From Magnetovibrio sp. (GTDB lineage: Bacteria; Pseudomonadota; Alphaproteobacteria; Rhodospirillales; Magnetovibrionaceae): DNA of 9,529 nucleotides. Numbering within the stretch: position 1 is the stretch's first letter; every line of letters starts with the position of its first letter. The notes below the pieces were generated by a model that ran no database searches, was not told where the DNA came from, and saw only the letters and a program-made list of their open reading frames with translations. This document shows positions 5,730 through 9,529 of the stretch, piece by piece. Made by a program: the position numbers and the translations under genes. The stretch spans positions 1 through 9,529 of the forward strand of contig JAESSV010000287.1 in assembly GCA_016763895.1 (NCBI GenBank), read 5' to 3'.

Positions 5730-7079
5730 TTACGGATTTTGAGCTTCTAATCTCAAAGGTTCTGCGTTTAAGGTTGAAAGAGCTTCGTAACCCGGCGGTG
5801 TTTCCCATTTAAAGCCGCCAAAGCTTTTACATTTGGGGCAATGTGGCTTCCATTCGGTTTCCACATGACCACATTCACCACACACCCACGCAGGATCAGC
5901 CGCCGCCGCCGCCGCGCGGGTCAGCCACGACCGCACAAGCTCTTTGTCGCCCCGATCTTCGTCTTCAAGGCGCGCCATCAACGTGTACACCGTACGCGTG
6001 GTGCGGCCGCTGTCGATGGCGGCTTGTAAATGGGTGCGGGCTTGGCCCCACAATTGGGCCTCTAACGCCACCTTGGCCAAGGCAATATGGCCATCTGTGG
6101 AACCGGGGTGTAAAACCAGCAATTTTTCGGCTCTTGAAAATTGTTTCAGGCCATCGCTTGGTTCATTGGCGTCCAGATACAAGGCCGCCAGATCCGGGTG
6201 GGGGCTCGTCACCCAGGCTTTTTCAATCACGTTGGTGGCTTTGCGAATTTGACCCTCTTTCAGGTATAGACGGGCCAGACGCAAGGCCGCCGGAATCAAC
6301 TTGCCATTTTCACGCACCGCTTTTTTTGCAAATTTCAAGGCGCCCTGATCGTCACCAGACGTTTCGGCTTCGAGGCTTTGGCCCAACAAGGCCACCGCGC
6401 GCACATGTTGGCTTTCGCCCATGGTCACCGGGGTAAGCCTGTGCATTTGCGTTAAAGCAACACTTGCCTTGTCCCAATGTCCGCCTCGGGCTTCTAATTC
6501 GAACAAAATATCTGCGGTCCAGGCGCTTTTCGGTTTCAGAACCTGTGCGCGCCGGGCCAAGGCCAAGGCATCGCTTTCGTCGCCACGTTTTAAGGCTTGG
6601 TTGAGCAAACCGCGGACGCCCAAAAATTCCATTTCAGGATCATCGAGCATGGTTTTAAAAAAAGTCTCAGCCGCATTTTCATCGCCGTTCAATTGCGCCG
6701 ATTGGGCTCTGAGCAACAACGTCAGTGGGGGTTCACGCAGCAATCCGTCGGCTTTTTTCACCTGGTTTTGGGCTTCCGCCGCATCGCCCGCAGCAACAGC
6801 CACCATGCCTTTGGTTAAGGCTTTGTAGCCTTTTTGGGACCGTCGATCTTGCAAAAGATGACCGATGCGCCCCGGTGCCCGGGTGATGAACAGCCAAAAA
6901 CGATACGTAATCGCGCTGATGATGGCGACCAAAATAATGCCAAGGGCCATGACCCCGGCGCTCATTTCAACTTGCCAGCCGCCCCAATTCAACGCCACGC
7001 GGCCCGGATGATCGACCACCCAAACCCCGGCCCAAGCCACGGCCACAAGCGCACATAAGAAAAAAATTAAACGCACCAT
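5730..7079 (-). CDS. hemY: HemY-type haem biosynthesis membrane protein with TPRs and C-terminal zinc ribbon
   Basis: A 449-residue HemY-N family protein. It is not the protoporphyrinogen oxidase of Gram-positives that shares the name. Two membrane segments are seen at about residues 2-23 and 39-65, framing the HemY-N signature VDHPGRVALNWGGWQVEMS. A long run of TPR-like helices follows (about 85-395). The end carries a rubredoxin-like four-cysteine ribbon: WVCGECG, then HCPKCKSFGGFKW (Cys 400, 403, 414, 417), preceded by an Ala-rich linker. By analogy with LapB such a ribbon may bind metal and pack on the TPRs. The family is thought to organise the late haem pathway at the inner membrane, without a proven enzyme activity. 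ATG at 7079 follows the Mic60-like stop by two bases, with GGGAG upstream inside that gene, so the two are co-translated. Confidence 0.92.
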   Translation of the reverse strand: MVRLIFFLCALVAVAWAGVWVVDHPGRVALNWGGWQVEMSAGVMALGIILVAIISAITYRFWLFITRAPGRIGHLLQDRRSQKGYKALTKGMVAVAAGDAAEAQNQVKKADGLLREPPLTLLLRAQSAQLNGDENAAETFFKTMLDDPEMEFLGVRGLLNQALKRGDESDALALARRAQVLKPKSAWTADILFELEARGGHWDKASVALTQMHRLTPVTMGESQHVRAVALLGQSLEAETSGDDQGALKFAKKAVRENGKLIPAALRLARLYLKEGQIRKATNVIEKAWVTSPHPDLAALYLDANEPSDGLKQFSRAEKLLVLHPGSTDGHIALAKVALEAQLWGQARTHLQAAIDSGRTTRTVYTLMARLEDEDRGDKELVRSWLTRAAAAAADPAWVCGECGHVETEWKPHCPKCKSFGGFKWETPPGYEALSTLNAEPLRLEAQNP

Positions 7080-7081
7080 GG

Positions 7082-8485
7082 TTACGCCCCACTCCCTTGT
7101 GCCAGGGCGGACAAGGCTTGATTATACAAGGATTCCAAAGCGGCTTCGACGTCCAACCGGGCATTCGCATCCCCCAACCAAGCGGCAACGGCTTCGGCGG
7201 GTTTGCCTTGCAAGGTGCTGAGGGTTTCTACGGCAGCTTTCAAATCGCCCATTTGCAAGGCGGCTTCAGCGACCGCGATGGCCCGGTCCAAATCGTTGGT
7301 AATTTTGTTGGGATCGGTGCGGCGCACGGTGACCAGACTGGACAAGCTGTCTTTCACCGTACCCACCCATCCAGCTTCTCCGGTGCTTGAGCCCGCACGG
7401 ACAATGTCTCTGGCAACCAAAGCAAACCGCGCGGTTAAGTCGGCGGTGTTGGGTACGCCCACTTCGGCGTGGGGTTTTAAATGATTGACCACGGCCAAAA
7501 CGTTTTCATTGCCCGCCGCAATGCCTTCGAGCGCCCGAAGTTCAGCCGCAAACGGGGCGTCGCTCATCAAACGCACCCGCAATTGCGTGGCCGCAAGCAC
7601 CAGCGCTTGAGCCGAAACCGACCCTGTGGGTTGACCTTGGGGACGATCGTTTAGGTCTTTTATGGACGTATCCATTTGATCAAGGCGTGCATTCAGCGCC
7701 GAAACTTGTGATTTTAAGCCCGCCAAGGCCTGGGCAATATCTTGGGTCGCCGATAAAGCGGCTTGCCCATCGGCGTTTGAGAACGAATCCAGTTGACCTT
7801 GTAAATCATTCAGGCGACCGGTTAGGCCTGACAAATCCGGACTGTCGGCTAGCACAGGAGCATCGGGTAGGGGGGGGAAATCAGATTCGACCATCAAAGC
7901 CGGAGCTTCTTCGATTGGAACAAGAGCTTCTTCAACCGGAACAAGAGCTTCTTCGACAGAAACTGGCGCATCTGGACTTGAAACTTCGGGTGCGGCAACG
8001 CTTTGCGGCTGTGGTTTTGGCGTTAAATCTGGCTCAACCGCCTTAGCCTCGTTGGTTTTAAGCGGTGCTGCCGATTGGGCAGGCTGACCAAGTCCCAAAC
8101 TTTGGCGTATATTTTCCAGGGTCGGGCGATATTTTCCGCTGACCAAGGGGCCGACAAAAGACCAGCCTAAAGTTAACGATCCCCCGGCAATGGCCGTCGA
8201 AAGCAAAAGAGCCAAAAGGACAAACAACGGGACACGGGAGCTTCCGCCCTTTTTAGGCGCTGTTTTTTTGGCCGCCGCCGCCGTGGCGCTGGATGTGTGA
8301 GGCTTCTCAGGGGGCTTCCCCGTTGGCGTGGGCGAAGACTTAGGTTCCGGCGTTTTTGGCGTTACTGGTGTTTCCGGCGTTACTGGTGTTTCCGGCGTTA
8401 CTGGCGTTTTTGGCACAGATTGAGCGCCTGTTTTCACAGGCGTCTTTGCCGCATCGTTTTTAGGGGTAGGTTTTTTGTTGGTCAT
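7082..8485 (-). CDS. mic60: Mitofilin/Mic60-like inner-membrane protein (COG4223 type)
   Basis: A 467-residue protein with the layout of alphaproteobacterial Mic60. The N-terminal region (1-80) is cytoplasmic, rich in Pro, Thr and Lys. One membrane segment spans about 85-114 (VPLFVLLALLLSTAIAGGSL). An acidic, Pro-rich linker (about 130-215) leads to a likely coiled coil (about 218-280, with LTGRLNDLQGQLD and LKSQVSALNARLDQMD) and a C-terminal helical mitofilin domain (about 290-467) ending WLGDANARLDVEAALESLYN. In mitochondria Mic60 shapes cristae junctions. Alphaproteobacterial homologues are known to be encoded beside haem genes and are linked to intracytoplasmic or envelope membrane shaping. 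It sits between hemD (61-base gap) and hemY (2-base gap). There is no strong ribosome site before the ATG at 8485. Two short in-frame repeats lie in the linker regions. Confidence 0.85.
   Translation of the reverse strand: MTNKKPTPKNDAAKTPVKTGAQSVPKTPVTPETPVTPETPVTPKTPEPKSSPTPTGKPPEKPHTSSATAAAAKKTAPKKGGSSRVPLFVLLALLLSTAIAGGSLTLGWSFVGPLVSGKYRPTLENIRQSLGLGQPAQSAAPLKTNEAKAVEPDLTPKPQPQSVAAPEVSSPDAPVSVEEALVPVEEALVPIEEAPALMVESDFPPLPDAPVLADSPDLSGLTGRLNDLQGQLDSFSNADGQAALSATQDIAQALAGLKSQVSALNARLDQMDTSIKDLNDRPQGQPTGSVSAQALVLAATQLRVRLMSDAPFAAELRALEGIAAGNENVLAVVNHLKPHAEVGVPNTADLTARFALVARDIVRAGSSTGEAGWVGTVKDSLSSLVTVRRTDPNKITNDLDRAIAVAEAALQMGDLKAAVETLSTLQGKPAEAVAAWLGDANARLDVEAALESLYNQALSALAQGSGA
7903..7965. 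repeat. 21-bp tandem repeat in the Mic60-like gene (acidic linker)
   Basis: Three 21-base units begin with GAGCTTCTTC at 7903, 7924 and 7945. On the coding strand they give the seven-residue repeats VEEALVP, VEEALVP and IEEAPAL. The period keeps the frame. Confidence 0.75.
8361..8414. repeat. 18-bp tandem repeat in the Mic60-like gene (Pro/Thr-rich N-terminus)
   Basis: Three 18-base units start at 8361, 8379 and 8397 (GTTACTGGTGTTTCCGGC twice, then a copy with three changes), with a weaker partial copy at 8343-8360. They encode a TPETPV-type hexapeptide repeat. Confidence 0.85.
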
Positions 8486-8546
8486 AAACCGTCACATTCT
8501 TACAAGGCTTTAGAGTCAATTTCGGTAGTGTATGGTGCAAAAGAGA

Positions 8547-9245
8547 TTACAGCAATTTTAAAAGTGATTCTTGTGTTGGATTGGCGGCAATTTTTATGTC
8601 TTTCCAAAGTCCAGAGGACAATTCGTGTCCCACCGCAGGGCTCAAACAATAGGCCGTCAGTCCTTTAAGGGCATCTGTGAGTTCAGATCTTTCCACTAAT
8701 TTTACAAAGGCTTGCACCGTGCGGGGGGAATAAAACAAGACTCCATCCACGGCTTTATTTGTCAGCGCCACACATGCCGCATGGGGCAAGTCTTGCGCTT
8801 TTGTTGAGGCGTACAAAACGTCTCTGCGGTAAATAAATCCAGCACGGGCTAATTTTTGCGCCAGATCACCCGCCACATGACGGCCCGCAACGTGCAAAAT
8901 TTCTCCGAGGCTCGGATCCATTTCCGCCTTGACCAAGGTGCTTAGGGTACTGACGTCTCCGCCGGCACTTTTTACATCTTCAAAGTTTTCGCAAATAGCC
9001 TCGCGGGCCGTGGCGTCTCCCACGCAAAGCACCGGAATTTGCCGTTCAGAACTGCGTTTGGCAAAAGCCCTGACGCCATTCACAGATGTAAAGACCAAGG
9101 CTTGGACCCGATTTAAATCGACCTCTGGACCATGCTGATAAACAATTTCTAAAAGTGGTGCCGAGACGGCCTCAATGTTTAAGTCTGCTAATTTAGCCTC
9201 TAACCGCAAGGCGTCCTCTTGGGGTCTGGTGATGAGGATACGCAT
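8547..9245 (-). CDS. hemD: Uroporphyrinogen-III synthase
   Basis: A 232-residue HemD. The enzyme closes linear hydroxymethylbilane into uroporphyrinogen III while inverting ring D. The family is poorly conserved, but the expected marks are present in order: ILITRPQEDALRLEAKL (about 3-19), ALVFTSVNGVRAF (about 49-61), VLCVGDATA (about 72-80), ILHVAGRHVAGDLAQKL (about 115-131), VDGVLFYSPRTVQAF (about 166-180) and a final CLSPAVG near 199-205. The length is usual for stand-alone HemD. ATG at 9245 is only three bases after the hemC stop (TAAGCCATG) and no strong ribosome site is seen, so coupling to hemC translation is likely. It acts in the cytoplasm directly after HemC. Confidence 0.94.
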   Translation of the reverse strand: MRILITRPQEDALRLEAKLADLNIEAVSAPLLEIVYQHGPEVDLNRVQALVFTSVNGVRAFAKRSSERQIPVLCVGDATAREAICENFEDVKSAGGDVSTLSTLVKAEMDPSLGEILHVAGRHVAGDLAQKLARAGFIYRRDVLYASTKAQDLPHAACVALTNKAVDGVLFYSPRTVQAFVKLVERSELTDALKGLTAYCLSPAVGHELSSGLWKDIKIAANPTQESLLKLL

Positions 9246-9248
9246 GGC

Positions 9249-9529
9249 TTATTTCGCAGTTGGGGGCGTTGTGGGGGAACTTTCCACAGATGCCGTGACC
9301 AGAAAGTCTGGGCCAATTTTACCTTTAAGCTCAAGACCCGCATCATGCCCCATATTGAAAGCCGCAAGTTCGCTGGCGGGACCTTGGCGGCGTACTTCGT
9401 GGACTTCTGATCCATCCGGTTTAGCGACAAGCCCATGAAATTCTAAGGTATTGTCTCCATCATACCAGGCATGAGCCGCAATCGGCGTCCGGCACGATCC
9501 GTCCGAAACGGCTAAAAATGCGCGTTCGG
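9249..9529 (-). CDS. hemC: Hydroxymethylbilane synthase (porphobilinogen deaminase), C-terminal end only
   Basis: The last 93 codons of HemC, read on the minus strand from the right edge to TAA at 9249-9251. The key motif is complete: ERAFLAVSDGSCRTPIAAHA, whose cysteine binds the dipyrromethane cofactor on which four porphobilinogen units are joined. The rest is the small C-terminal domain (LEFHGLVAKPDGSEVHEVRR, then GPASELAAFNMGHDAG), ending in a short Pro/Thr tail (SSPTTPPTAK). The start and the catalytic N-terminal domains lie outside the window. It is the first visible gene of the hemC-hemD-mic60-hemY operon. Confidence 0.95.
   Translation of the reverse strand, partial: ERAFLAVSDGSCRTPIAAHAWYDGDNTLEFHGLVAKPDGSEVHEVRRQGPASELAAFNMGHDAGLELKGKIGPDFLVTASVESSPTTPPTAK

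Noticed and set aside
5843..6436. Long + strand frame opposite hemY
   Set aside because: Antisense shadow rich in Pro/Arg, explained by the GC-rich third positions of hemY; no ribosome site or family motif.
8343..8414. CRISPR-like repeat array
   Set aside because: Units are adjacent with no spacers, lie inside a coding frame and encode a hexapeptide repeat.

Overview
The window looks like a chromosomal segment of an alphaproteobacterium, probably of the Rhodospirillales type. This is inferred from gene content and order: a hemC-hemD-mic60-hemY cluster, a LON-domain/Trm112/DUF971 train behind a thioredoxin-TPR protein, and a UbiH-type hydroxylase. Most of it is well-conserved core genome. The exception is an AT-rich, repeat-bearing patch between two tRNA genes.

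Left part (1-3802). The C-terminal part of a UbiH/UbiF/COQ6-type ubiquinone hydroxylase enters from the left edge on the + strand. A gene-free stretch of about 350 bases separates it from a convergent five-gene minus-strand operon. In transcription order that operon encodes a ProXp-ala-type mischarged-tRNA deacylase, a CnoX-like thioredoxin-TPR protein, a LON substrate-binding-domain protein, a Trm112-family protein and a DUF971 protein. Gaps are short (35, 57 and 17 bases, then a 4-base ATGA overlap). Three of the genes suggest translation and protein quality control. The CnoX-like protein has serines in place of both CXXC cysteines.

Middle (3803-5729). tRNA-Gly(GCC) on + has a recognisable promoter. 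tRNA-Thr(CGT) on - has its own promoter and a T-run behind its CCA end. The roughly 1.6 kb between them looks accessory. It holds a perfect 11-bp hairpin, a 19-nt tandem repeat, a pair of ~40-nt direct repeats flanking a small lipoprotein gene, and the wreck of a DUF4145 gene spread over two reading frames.

Right part (5730-9529). A minus-strand operon reads hemC (partial, C-terminal end only), hemD, a mitofilin/Mic60-like membrane protein and hemY. HemC and HemD make uroporphyrinogen III. HemY-type proteins are membrane TPR proteins tied to haem synthesis. The Mic60-like protein is the alphaproteobacterial relative of the mitochondrial cristae organiser. tRNA-Thr lies directly downstream with no obvious terminator before it.

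I found no phage, transposase, CRISPR array or clear novel system. The points most worth a second look are the redox-dead CnoX active site, the decayed DUF4145 gene, and the repeats in the inter-tRNA patch, including a loose match to the 3' flank of tRNA-Thr.
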